NCBI RefSeq assembly: GCF_000015865.1
Contig: NC_009012.1
Coordinates: 1,736,001 to 1,800,000 of the forward strand
Direction: 5' to 3'
DNA length: 64,000 nucleotides
DNA from: Acetivibrio thermocellus ATCC 27405
GTDB lineage: Bacteria > Bacillota > Clostridia > Acetivibrionales > Acetivibrionaceae
Below the pieces are notes generated by a model. That model had not been told where the DNA came from. It did not search any database and worked only from the letters and a program-made list of their open reading frames with translations. The position numbers and the translations under genes were made by a program. Positions 1 through 8,623 of the stretch are shown piece after piece. Each line of letters starts with the position of its first letter. Position 1 is the first letter of the stretch.

Positions 1-257
1 TAAAAAGTCGGTTCCTGAGGTAAATATCCAACTTTATCCAGATATTTTGTGCCCATTTTTTTTACGTCAGACCCATCCAGTAAAATTGCTCCTTTACTGG
101 CCTCCAAAACCCCAATAATTATATTTATCAGCGTAGTTTTTCCCGCCCCGTTGGGTCCCAGCAATCCATATATGCCTTCCGTAAAAACACCATTAAAATT
201 ATCCAATGCGCACTGTTTTCCATAAAACTTGGTTATATTTTCAAGCTTAAGTTCCAT
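1..257 (-). CDS. ABC transporter ATP-binding protein (N-terminal part only)
   Basis: The minus strand from an ATG at 257 reads an ABC ATPase N-terminus. The Walker A motif GPNGAGKT is visible near residue 37, followed by the Q-loop region (GYLPQEP) close to the window edge. The gene runs off the window, so the signature motif, Walker B and length cannot be seen. ATPases of this type energise ABC exporters of the CcmA/NatA class; the substrate cannot be told from this piece. The ATG lies one base after the stop of the upstream broken gene (TGA-A-ATG), so the two were probably co-transcribed and translationally coupled. Confidence 0.9.
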   Translation of the reverse strand, partial: MELKLENITKFYGKQCALDNFNGVFTEGIYGLLGPNGAGKTTLINIIIGVLEASKGAILLDGSDVKKMGTKYLDKVGYLPQEPTF

Positions 258-258
258 T

Positions 259-2384
259 TCACTCTTCCTTACAATTATATTTACAAGAAATGACTTCTCC
301 GTTGTCTTTCTGAAACAGAATTATACATGTTGACGGTTCATCTCTGGTATATATCTCTATAGGTATGCCCATTTCAGGAGCCACAATTTCTTCATGGACA
401 ATTTTATCGCTTTTTAATTTATACTGCCGTATGCAATGGCTTCCATCAGAATTTGACTTGATTGCAATCAGGTATTTTCCGTCATTTGTAGCTATCGCCA
501 TATTATTTTCTTCTCCATCCAACTGCATTTTAAAATTTTTCTTTGTCTGCAAATCAATACCCAGTAATCTGCCACTGGAGCTTTTCATTGGGTTTCTGTC
601 TTCTTCAAATACAACATACTTTTTCAAATACAACATACTTTTGTGAAACTCTCATTCTTACGCAATTAAAATTCTTCTCAGCAAAAACATTCATCTTTTT
701 GCTTTGAGGTTCAAACGCTCCATAATAAAAAGTACCTTCTTCATTCACCCGTATGCCGTAAAAAACAATATCATCTCCGGCAAACAGCACACTTGAAAAA
801 CATATATTATTACTGGTTTCATTAAGAATCTCGCTTGTTTTGCCTGTCTCTACATCATACATATATAGTTTGGGCGAAGACTCCGCCCATATAATTTTTT
901 TACCATCCCGCGAAACAGTCATTTTTGAAACAATCGTTTGATGATAATTGTTTTTTTGTGGAAATATATCCACAAAGTCAATTTCCTTTTGTAAATTTAA
1001 GTTTTTATCATAAATTTTGACAAGCCTTCGTTTTACATCCTGAGGAAAATCTATAAATTTAAAACCGGATTCTTCTGTAAGTTCCACAGGCCTGTCAGCA
1101 TAAGCTGTGACAATAATATAACCCTTATCAAATTCAAGTGCCTTTTCAATAAAACTGTTTTTTTCAATGGTAATCTGCTTTACCGGTGAAGATTTTCCAT
1201 TTTCCATCAATAGCATATAACCTGATTCATAGTCAACATCAAGGTATCTCGAATAATCCTTGTCCTGAGCAAGAGTACCGGATTTACTTAAATCCAAATA
1301 GTTTTTGTGAGCGCTGTTTTTATTACCTTGAGATTGTGTGCTACTTTTCAAATCATTCACTAAAAGAATGGAATTCGTTTTTATTGGAAAGTATATGTCT
1401 GCAAAATAGCCTTTTCCTGATGGATTTGATATTGCATATATGGTATTTAATCTTTCATAATCACTAATATCCAGCTCCAAATCAAAAGTACACATTTTTC
1501 CTTTTTCAATTTTAGCTGCTAAATAGTCTGAATTCATAATCCGTACAGGTTTATGGTTAACAAAAATAGTAGTGTTGTATTCTATTTCAGGTCCACCATA
1601 TATACGAAATTTAAACTTAACTTTTCCATTTTTAGCATAAATAACATTCTTACTTTTATCGTCATAAATTATTTCCGTCCTGGTCATTGTGTCTATGTCA
1701 TCGAATGCATTTTGCTTCAGACCCGACATTACTTTTCAGTTCTTCAGGAATATCCTCAAGCACGTATTTGGAATATCCACGCAGTTCTTTCTCATTAACA
1801 AATTCAGATTTAAAATATATTTCACTTGGCTTGTTCGCGGCTAGCGAATGATATACACCATACACAGGTCTGTTTTCATCCTCCGGTATAAAGTCAGGTT
1901 TTAAAATGGTTGCCGAAATGACACCAATCCTATCTCCTTTTTTCCCTGCAACAGGTGTAAATACAACATCAAATTCTTCTCTTTCATTATATCCCAAAGA
2001 AAATTTATGCATAAATTGTTCTTCAGTGACTGTACCATTTTTTCGTCTAATTCTATACGGTTGAGGAATCCCATCCACAAAAAACATCAACCCAAAGTCT
2101 GCCTTAACCTTTTCTTCCATACCTTCCACATAATATGGAATACAGACTTCTTTCCCATTGTACTCATAAACTTCACGTTCAGAGAAGTTCTCACTGATAA
2201 ATCCAAAACCAAATTGTGCTATTGTCTGACTCTTAGTATCATTCTCATTAAAAATATCCTCAATATTTTGATTATCTTCCTCCATCAATTCGTCTTTTTG
2301 ATTGTAATTCTTTTCTCTGCTGTTGCATCCAATGCATAGAATAGAGAAGCAAATAACAAACATGGCTAGAATGATTCTCTTCAT
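259..2384 (-). pseudogene. Broken lipoprotein gene, ancestral 702 codons, two frameshifts
   Basis: Three reading-frame pieces (2384-1698, 1729-605, 636-259) join into one lipoprotein. The start at 2384 has a GGGGGAC ribosome-binding site and a signal peptide ending in the lipobox LCIGC. An earlier in-frame start at 2435 lacks such a site. Break 1: the run AAAA at 1710-1713 carries one A too many; with three A the protein reads on as SNVGSEANAFDDIDTMTRTE. Break 2: a perfect 19-bp tandem duplication (604-622 and 623-641) shifts the frame inside KYVVFE. Removing one A and one 19-bp copy leaves 2106 nt, exactly 702 codons. The C-terminal half has beta-propeller-like blades (SRDGKKIIWAES). It sits directly upstream of an ABC ATPase gene, so it may have been an extracytoplasmic partner of that transporter; this is inference. 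The protein family is not recognised. Confidence 0.8.
604..641. repeat. Perfect 19-bp tandem duplication causing a frameshift
   Basis: The unit TTCAAATACAACATACTTT occurs twice with no spacer (604-622, 623-641). Because 19 is not a multiple of three, the second copy shifts the lipoprotein frame and creates a premature stop at 605. Confidence 0.95.
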
Positions 2385-2435
2385 AAGTAGTCCCCCATTA
2401 CACTTTTTTGCTGCTCTTTTAAAATTTTTCAACAT

Positions 2436-2476
2436 AAACTTAGCGGTATAAGTTTATTACTCATACCACTAAGTTT
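2436..2476 (-). promoter_or_regulatory. Hairpin in the leader of the broken lipoprotein gene
   Basis: Arms AAACTTAG-c-GGTAT and ATACC-a-CTAAGTTT pair over 13 bp with one mismatch and a 13-nt loop, about 50 nt upstream of the lipoprotein start. It is not followed by a U-run on the minus strand. The role is unknown. The remaining bases up to 2643 show no gene. Confidence 0.45.
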
Positions 2477-2643
2477 CGCCGTACATCACCTTTATATAGT
2501 TGTATAAGTATGTCTATTTTATTAAATTAATAAAGTCTTTGCCGAAAACCTTACCGTGCAATTATAATTATGTAATTTTTATTTTTTATCTCATATCTGC
2601 AACAAAAATCTATTAATAATTTTTCTTTTAGCTATACAAATTG

Positions 2644-3066
2644 CTAAAATGTTGTGCATGTATATCTCACAATAGCATTCTTTCCTCTTGCTTCATGACA
2701 ACCAAATGCTGCAAACTCATGATGTGGCAATATATTGGATTTAGTTAATGTTTTGGCAGTAGGTGCATTGGTCTTACTATCAATACAAGTATATAACGGT
2801 GTACCTGTTTTATTATCCTGCACCTCAATTTTTACTATAACTGTTGTGCCGGCTGAATACTTAGTAATTGATGTAATACCTTCTACTCTGACATTATAAG
2901 TTCTGGATATAGGATGGGTGACCTCATGCCCCAAACTCCAAGAAAATGTTCCAAATTCAGGTGTTTGCCCACTTCCCTCGTTTGCACCTGCATTTACTAA
3001 AAGACCGGTCATACTTATAGTTACAATTATACAAATAATTAAAGCAGTAACTCTTACTTTTTTCAT
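2644..3066 (-). CDS. Small secreted protein of unknown function
   Basis: 140 residues. The N-terminus (MKKVRVTALIICIIVTISMT) is a typical signal peptide, probably cut near residue 27 (VNA-GANEG), giving a mature protein of about 113 residues with three cysteines. The start is supported by a GGGGTGA site about 10 nt upstream. I recognise no domain; the charge-poor, Thr/Ser-rich, probably beta-strand-rich mature part is consistent with an extracellular protein. It stands alone between the broken lipoprotein gene and mntP, in the same orientation. Confidence 0.75.
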   Translation of the reverse strand: MKKVRVTALIICIIVTISMTGLLVNAGANEGSGQTPEFGTFSWSLGHEVTHPISRTYNVRVEGITSITKYSAGTTVIVKIEVQDNKTGTPLYTCIDSKTNAPTAKTLTKSNILPHHEFAAFGCHEARGKNAIVRYTCTTF

Positions 3067-3176
3067 TATTTCTCGTCACCCCTTTAATTGCTAATTAATG
3101 TTCAATTATTACAAGAGGTGTGTACGAACGATATATATATTGCCATTAAGTAAACTTTATGTCAATATATTCAATT

Positions 3177-3773
3177 TTAATTAAATTTATTTAAAGAATC
3201 AAAAACAAAAGAAATAACTCCGAGATGATCAAAAAGAATTTTGCAACCCATTCCAATCAAAATAAGTCCGCCTACAATTTCAGCTTTTGACTGAAACTTT
3301 ACTCCAAATAAATTGCCAATCTTTACACCCAGAAATGAAAAAGTGAATGTAGTTATCCCTATCATCGTAACTGCCGGAATAATATTTACCTGCAAAAATG
3401 CAAAAGTCACTCCTATTGCCAGAGCGTCAATACTTGTAGCAAAAGCCATCACCGTAAGACTCTTAAGGCTGAATGTGTCATCTTCGTCAGTTATTTCGCA
3501 GGTATTTTTAGATTCCTTTATCATATTAATGCCAATAAGCGAAAGCAGACCAAAAGCAATCCAATGGTCAATTGAAGTTATATAATCTTTAAACTGTGTT
3601 CCCAGAAGATAACCCAAAAGAGGCATTAAAGCCTGAAATCCTCCGAAAAAACAGCCGGTTAAAACCGCATTCCTGTAACTCATTTTTTTCATTGACAAAC
3701 CTTTGCAGATTGCAACCGCAAAAGCATCCATTGAAAGTCCAACCGCAATAATCAGCAGTTCAATACTACTCAT
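3177..3773 (-). CDS. mntP: Manganese efflux pump MntP
   Basis: 198 residues of the MntP (DUF204) family, which exports Mn2+ across the cytoplasmic membrane. Six hydrophobic segments fill the protein. The conserved Asp-bearing segments are visible near the N-terminus ([15 protein letters not shown]) and again in the second half ([15 protein letters not shown]), as expected for the internal repeat of this family. Length is normal (about 190). The leader (3774-3950) shows no recognisable yybP-ykoY manganese aptamer, although mntP is often controlled by one. Monocistronic and divergent from sppA. Confidence 0.9.
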   Translation of the reverse strand: MSSIELLIIAVGLSMDAFAVAICKGLSMKKMSYRNAVLTGCFFGGFQALMPLLGYLLGTQFKDYITSIDHWIAFGLLSLIGINMIKESKNTCEITDEDDTFSLKSLTVMAFATSIDALAIGVTFAFLQVNIIPAVTMIGITTFTFSFLGVKIGNLFGVKFQSKAEIVGGLILIGMGCKILFDHLGVISFVFDSLNKFN

Positions 3774-4052
3774 TATTTTTTACTCCTTCGTACGTCAATT
3801 TGCCGCGCAACAAGCACTGCATAAACCTCGCCGCGAAATTTCAATAATATTTATACTAACATAATTTTGGCAAATTGCATAGAGAATTTTCACAGCATTT
3901 TATATCAAATTTTATACAATTACTTCAACGTTTATACTAAGCTGTTATACGGTATTTAAATACCTGTCATTCAATTGGCACTTTACTACTAAAATAGAGT
4001 ATGAGATAATTATTTTCGAAAAAATGCAATTTTTTAGAAAAGGGGTCGAACA

Positions 4053-5033
4053 ATGAACAAGAAACAGCTAATCGGTTTAATTGTGGCAGGAGTAGTATTT
4101 GTTTTTGTTTGTTCTTCAAGTGTTTTGGTAAACACCGTTTCAAAAAGACTCGGAACGTCTCTGAACTTAAGCGACAGCGAAAGCAGTCTTCCTCTTACTC
4201 CCTATATAGGTGTTGTAAGTGTTGAAGGCACCATTATGGACAGCAACTCAACCACAAGTTTCTTAAGCAACGGTTACAACCACAAAGAAACGTTGAAGCT
4301 CATTGAGGATATGAAAAATTCAGCAAGCAACAAAGGCATTCTTTTGTATGTGAATTCCCCCGGCGGAGGCGTTTATGAAAGTGATGAATTGTATTTGAAG
4401 TTGAAAGAATACAAAGAAGAAACCGGAAGGCCGGTCTGGACCTATATGTCAAATCAGGCATGTTCCGGTGGCTATTATATTTCTATGGCATCCGACAAAG
4501 TATTTTCAAACCGAAACGCATGGACCGGTTCCATCGGCGTCATCATCTCCCTGACAAACCTCAAAGGCTTGTACGATAACCTTGGAATTAAAGGTATTTA
4601 TATTACAAGCGGCAGAAACAAAGCAATGGGTGCTGCCGATCTGGAATTGACAGATGAGCAGCGTGATATACTTCAAAGCCTTGTGGATGAGGCATATGAG
4701 CAATTTGTTGAAATTGTGGCGGAAGGCAGAAAAATGACAGTGGAAGAAGTAAAAAGAATTGCCGATGGAAGAATTCTTTCCGCAAAACAGGCACTCGAGT
4801 TGAACCTCATTGATGAAATTGCCACGTATGATGAAGTAAAAGAAGCTTTCAGCGCAGAGCTTGGAAATGTTAAAATATATACACCCAAAAAGAAAGACCC
4901 GTTTGGACTTAGCTCTTTGTTCAGCTATATAAACAGCTTGAAACCTCGCTCTGATACTGAAATAATAGCCGAGTTGATAAAGGCTAAAGGAAATGGGGTG
5001 CCGATGTATTATGCAATGCCGGGACAATACTAA
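4053..5033 (+). CDS. sppA: Signal peptide peptidase SppA (S49 family)
   Basis: 326 residues. One N-terminal membrane anchor (residues 6-28) precedes a single S49 protease domain, as in the short Gram-positive SppA. The Ser nucleophile is in ACSGGYY (Ser138) and the Lys general base in SGRNKAMGA (Lys190), the dyad known for Bacillus SppA. The enzyme degrades signal peptides left in the membrane after secretion. The start has a good site (AAAAGGGG). The 3' end overlaps the following RDD-protein gene, so the two are translationally linked. Confidence 0.92.
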   Translation: MNKKQLIGLIVAGVVFVFVCSSSVLVNTVSKRLGTSLNLSDSESSLPLTPYIGVVSVEGTIMDSNSTTSFLSNGYNHKETLKLIEDMKNSASNKGILLYVNSPGGGVYESDELYLKLKEYKEETGRPVWTYMSNQACSGGYYISMASDKVFSNRNAWTGSIGVIISLTNLKGLYDNLGIKGIYITSGRNKAMGAADLELTDEQRDILQSLVDEAYEQFVEIVAEGRKMTVEEVKRIADGRILSAKQALELNLIDEIATYDEVKEAFSAELGNVKIYTPKKKDPFGLSSLFSYINSLKPRSDTEIIAELIKAKGNGVPMYYAMPGQY

Positions 5034-5784
5034 TATTATTTACGCAGGTTTTGGGGCACGACTGGCAGCATATCTTGTTGATTCTCTGCTGGTGGGAATT
5101 GCTCTGCTGGTTGTAAGAATACCGATGTTTATAGCCAATATCATTGGAACTCCGGATTTTATTACAGCACCTATACTTTTTCAATTTAACATCTTCGACA
5201 TTGTCATTTATTTACTGAGTATACTGTACTACACTTTAATGACATACTACTCCGGCTCGACACTGGGAAAAAAATTTCTCAATCTTAAAGTGATAAGTGC
5301 AAACGGTGAGAAACTAACATTTATCAACGTATTATACAGAGAAACAATAGGTAAATACTTGTCCGGAATTGCTATGTTTGTAGGTTATTTCATGATAGCA
5401 GTTGATGAACAAAAGCGGGGACTTCATGACATACTTTGCGACACAAGAGTTATTTACAATTTCAAAGTACCTGTTAAAACAGCGGAAAAATATCCCAGTA
5501 AAAAATACGCGTGGACATGGAGTATAAAAGAGGAATTTTTGAAAGATTTCGTGGAACTGCATTTAAAACCTTCGCCGGAGATGCTCGAAGAGCAAAAGAA
5601 AGCGGGATATAAAAACTCTTCTTTCTTTAACAACGGCAACCAGTTCTTTTTTGTATTTGAATGTGACAACATTGATTATGCCAATAATTATTTATCTTCA
5701 AGTCAAGTCTTCCGGGAGTGGTATGAAACCGTCTCTCCCATGGTGGAGAATCCTTTTGACTTGAAAAATGCCGTAGCTGTTTAA
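5011..5784 (+). CDS. RDD-family membrane protein
   Basis: The first half (about residues 10-140) is an RDD domain with the diagnostic RLAAYLVDSLLVG opening and three membrane segments. The rest is a soluble domain of about 120 residues that I do not recognise. RDD proteins have been implicated in ion transport, but the role here is unknown. An in-frame ATG at 4993 touches the AAAGGA site, so I prefer the ATG at 5011, which still lies inside the sppA end. Overlap with sppA suggests one operon acting at the membrane. Confidence 0.8.
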   Translation: MQCRDNTNIIYAGFGARLAAYLVDSLLVGIALLVVRIPMFIANIIGTPDFITAPILFQFNIFDIVIYLLSILYYTLMTYYSGSTLGKKFLNLKVISANGEKLTFINVLYRETIGKYLSGIAMFVGYFMIAVDEQKRGLHDILCDTRVIYNFKVPVKTAEKYPSKKYAWTWSIKEEFLKDFVELHLKPSPEMLEEQKKAGYKNSSFFNNGNQFFFVFECDNIDYANNYLSSSQVFREWYETVSPMVENPFDLKNAVAV

Positions 5785-5873
5785 AATAAAGCCTTCATTC
5801 ATTTGTTCCATAAACTCTAAAATGAATGAAGGCTGTTTTCCTGCTCCTTTTACTTTATCTTTATTCATATCCT

Positions 5874-6992
5874 TCATTTAACATTCTGCTTTCCGGATCT
5901 TCTTAAAACATCATTTCTAAGCAAAGTGAAAAGAACTGTTGCAATCGGTACCCCAGTCAAAACACCAATCGGGCCCCCGACTCCGGCACCGACAATTGCC
6001 GCCAAAACAACCCATATTCCGGGAAGTCCAAGACTGCTTCCGACAACCCTTGGGTATATTAAATTATTTTCCAACTGTTGCAATACTACCAGGTAAACTA
6101 AAAACCATATAGCTTTAGTGGGCGAAATCATTAAAAGGAGCATGAACGCACAAAATCCGCCTATGTACGCTCCAAAATACGGCACCAATGCGGTAACTGC
6201 AATTAAAACGCTTATGAGAAGTGCATATTCAAACCGAAAAATAACCATCCCAATAAAGCAAAGCGAACCTAAAATGAAAGCCTCCGCCAGCTGTCCATAT
6301 ATATATTTGTTAAACACATCCACCACAACACGATACACATAAGCTCCCTTCTTGTACAGGCACTCGGGAAGATAAGTGCTGAAAACTTTTTTGCATTGTC
6401 CGATAAGTCTTTCTTTTCCCGCCAAAATATATATCGAGAACACCACCGTTATTACCAATGTTGCAAAGAATGACAAAACCCCCGTCGTAATGCTGATAAT
6501 TTTCGGCATCAGCTCGGTCAAGCTGCTTCCCAATCTGTTTGTGTACTCAAGAATCAATTTGTCCAAAGACGACAGGTCAATCCTTTCAAGTCCCAAGAGT
6601 TCGGAAAGCTCATTGGTCAAATCCCTGAAATTATCTATATATGCTCCCATATTGCTTAAAAACACTTGTATACTTTTTATAAGTTCCGGTATTATAAAAC
6701 TTATTATCAGCGTAATCAACAAAAGTACCACTAAATATGTAACAGTAATTGCTATTCCTCTGACAAGTACTTTTAATCGATTTTTGAACAACCTTTTATT
6801 CAAAAACCTCTCAACCGCCATGCATGGCCTGTTTAGGACAAAAGCAACGGCAATTCCCATAAAAAACGGTTTGAATAAAACAATAAACTTCCATACAGCG
6901 CGCATAATCGGTACAAAATTTATGACAATAAGAACCAAAGCCACTGCATAAGTAATAACAATTATGAGATTTCTTGTCATTTTATCACTCAA
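5874..6992 (-). CDS. AI-2E family transporter (YtvI/PerM-like)
   Basis: About 372 residues with the eight-segment layout of the AI-2E exporter (UPF0118) family: two N-terminal segments, a long central helical region (residues 90-200), then five segments ending in the conserved glycine-rich motif VGAGVGGPIGVLTGVPIA. Family members include autoinducer-2 exporters, sodium/proton antiporters and sporulation protein YtvI, so the substrate cannot be assigned. A GAGGAG site is best spaced (9 nt) to a TTG at 6992; the next ATG is at 6980. Converges on the RDD-protein gene. Confidence 0.85.
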   Translation of the reverse strand: MSDKMTRNLIIVITYAVALVLIVINFVPIMRAVWKFIVLFKPFFMGIAVAFVLNRPCMAVERFLNKRLFKNRLKVLVRGIAITVTYLVVLLLITLIISFIIPELIKSIQVFLSNMGAYIDNFRDLTNELSELLGLERIDLSSLDKLILEYTNRLGSSLTELMPKIISITTGVLSFFATLVITVVFSIYILAGKERLIGQCKKVFSTYLPECLYKKGAYVYRVVVDVFNKYIYGQLAEAFILGSLCFIGMVIFRFEYALLISVLIAVTALVPYFGAYIGGFCAFMLLLMISPTKAIWFLVYLVVLQQLENNLIYPRVVGSSLGLPGIWVVLAAIVGAGVGGPIGVLTGVPIATVLFTLLRNDVLRRSGKQNVK

Positions 6993-7323
6993 TAAAATCA
7001 ACTCCTCAAGAAATAAAGCCGGTTATCATATACATTATTCTTATTTATTATATTATGAACAACTCCGGAAGGACAATAAGGATAATATATACTTTTGCAA
7101 TTTTCAAAATTTATTGTAGTAAATGTGGAGAAAATAATCAATAACATATAAATCAATAAAACCTTAAAAATTGTCTGCATCACGGATATTATAAATATTA
7201 TGATTTTATTGTATTATGTCGTAAAATATGTTAGTATAAGCACTGGGTGATTATATGTTATGTCCGTAAAATAGTAATAAACATTGACGCGTTTTTGATG
7301 TTGTTTGTATAAGGAGTGAAAAT

Positions 7324-8265
7324 ATGGAAGAAAATCTGGAGGGTAAAATTGAGAAAAATTCGGAAGCCAATTTAGAGACTCCTGTTGAAATTGAAAGTAC
7401 TGCGGAAACTCCAGGGGAAATTCATTCTCAAAACAACCCGGAAAACAACAGCGTAAGTACTTTTACGAAAGTTCACACCACTGTTTCATTTATTGTAATG
7501 GTTTTGATAAACTTTCTGGCCAATACCATTCCTCTTAATAAAATGACAACCGGAGAAATATCCGATTTATATCCCAATCTTTTCGCACCCGCAGGTATGA
7601 CGTTTTCCATATGGAGAATTATCTATCTTTTGCTTGGAGCATATACAATTTATCAATTCGGCATTTTCAAGAAAAAAGACGGAGTATTCAGCAAAAATTT
7701 AATCGAGCACCTGGGAATATTCTTTTCAATTTCATCCATCGCAAACACGGCATGGATATTTGCATGGCATTACCACGCAATTGGCATGTCTCTTGTATTA
7801 ACCGCTGTTATTCTGGCATGTTTGATTTATATTAATATAAAAATCAGAAAAGCTAATCTTGAGACTCTGGAAAAACTTTTCATAAAACTTCCTTTCAGTA
7901 TTTACTTCGGTTGGATTACAATAACTGCAATCGCCAATACCATTGCATTCCTTTCAAGCATAGGATGGAATAGGTTCGGTATTTCCGAACCGCTGTGGAC
8001 AAGCTTAGTTTTGATTTTTACTCTTTTGATTTGCGGTATTATAACATTCAAAAACCAGGATTTTATCTACGGACTTCCCGTAATATGGGCTTTTATCGGT
8101 ATTTTAATAAGACATACTTCTGAAAATGGCTTTGAAGGCAAATATCCCGGGATTATCATTCTTCTTATTGTAATCATTATCCTTCTGCTCATTACAGATG
8201 TTTATATATTAGTGTCAGACAAAGAAAAGCTAAAAAGTTTTAAGCTGTTTAAGCGACTAAAATGA
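7324..8265 (+). CDS. TspO/MBR-like multi-pass membrane protein
   Basis: 313 residues. The first 50 are acidic, Glu/Asn-rich and probably disordered. The rest carries about nine membrane segments with the pattern FAPAGMTFSIW and WNRFG, like the tryptophan-rich TspO/MBR-related proteins of Firmicutes, which are longer than the classic five-helix TspO. TspO binds tetrapyrroles and sterol-like ligands; the function of this long type is not established. The start is fixed by AAGGAGTGAAAATATG. Confidence 0.7.
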   Translation: MEENLEGKIEKNSEANLETPVEIESTAETPGEIHSQNNPENNSVSTFTKVHTTVSFIVMVLINFLANTIPLNKMTTGEISDLYPNLFAPAGMTFSIWRIIYLLLGAYTIYQFGIFKKKDGVFSKNLIEHLGIFFSISSIANTAWIFAWHYHAIGMSLVLTAVILACLIYINIKIRKANLETLEKLFIKLPFSIYFGWITITAIANTIAFLSSIGWNRFGISEPLWTSLVLIFTLLICGIITFKNQDFIYGLPVIWAFIGILIRHTSENGFEGKYPGIIILLIVIIILLLITDVYILVSDKEKLKSFKLFKRLK

Positions 8266-8319
8266 CGGGAAATAGAAAAAAATAATCGCAGTATTATAAT
8301 TTTTTACAGCCTCTTATGA

Positions 8320-8357
8320 TATAATAGCGAAGGAAAAATATAATAGCGAAGGAAAAA
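8320..8357 (+). repeat. 19-bp tandem duplication containing a TATAAT hexamer
   Basis: TATAATAGCGAAGGAAAAA occurs twice in tandem (8320-8338, 8339-8357). Each copy contains a perfect -10 hexamer (TATAAT), so the event has doubled a candidate promoter element about 300 nt upstream of the pyrophosphatase. No good -35 is seen 16-18 bp upstream of either copy. Confidence 0.85.
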
Positions 8358-8359
8358 AA

Positions 8360-8623
8360 TTTAAATAAACTGCGGACGTTATTTTTAAATTTATCATAAT
8401 TTTAAAGCCATAATAATAAAAAACAGAAGGGAGGTTTATTTTAAAAAAGCAGTTGTAAGGTTGCTTCCGGTATTTAGTCAGGTGCTTAATCAAAAAGCAA
8501 ATTTTATTTTCGTTTCAGCTTTTCATGTTATGTTCATCAAATGAAAAGCCGAAATAAGATTTAAGTTTTATGTAATTGCTGTTTTGATGTAAAAGAATCT
8601 AAGTTCACCAAGGAGGTCTGTAA
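8360..8623 (+). promoter_or_regulatory. Long structured leader of the pyrophosphatase gene
   Basis: A 260-nt non-coding leader. It contains a strong hairpin: arms GCTTTTCAT (8518-8526) and ATGAAAAGC (8541-8549), extended across a bulge by TTTCG (8508-8512) with CGAAA (8550-8554). No U-run follows, so it is not a standard terminator. An SD-like GGGAGGTTT at about 8428 is followed by no sizeable ORF. It does not match a riboswitch class I know. Confidence 0.5.

Noticed and set aside
3774-3950. Possible yybP-ykoY manganese riboswitch upstream of mntP
   Set aside because: The conserved core sequences of the aptamer are not present; only an imperfect GC-containing inverted repeat was seen.
6998-7183. 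61-codon minus-strand ORF upstream of the AI-2E gene
   Set aside because: No ribosome-binding site, AT-rich random composition and overlap with the AI-2E start region.
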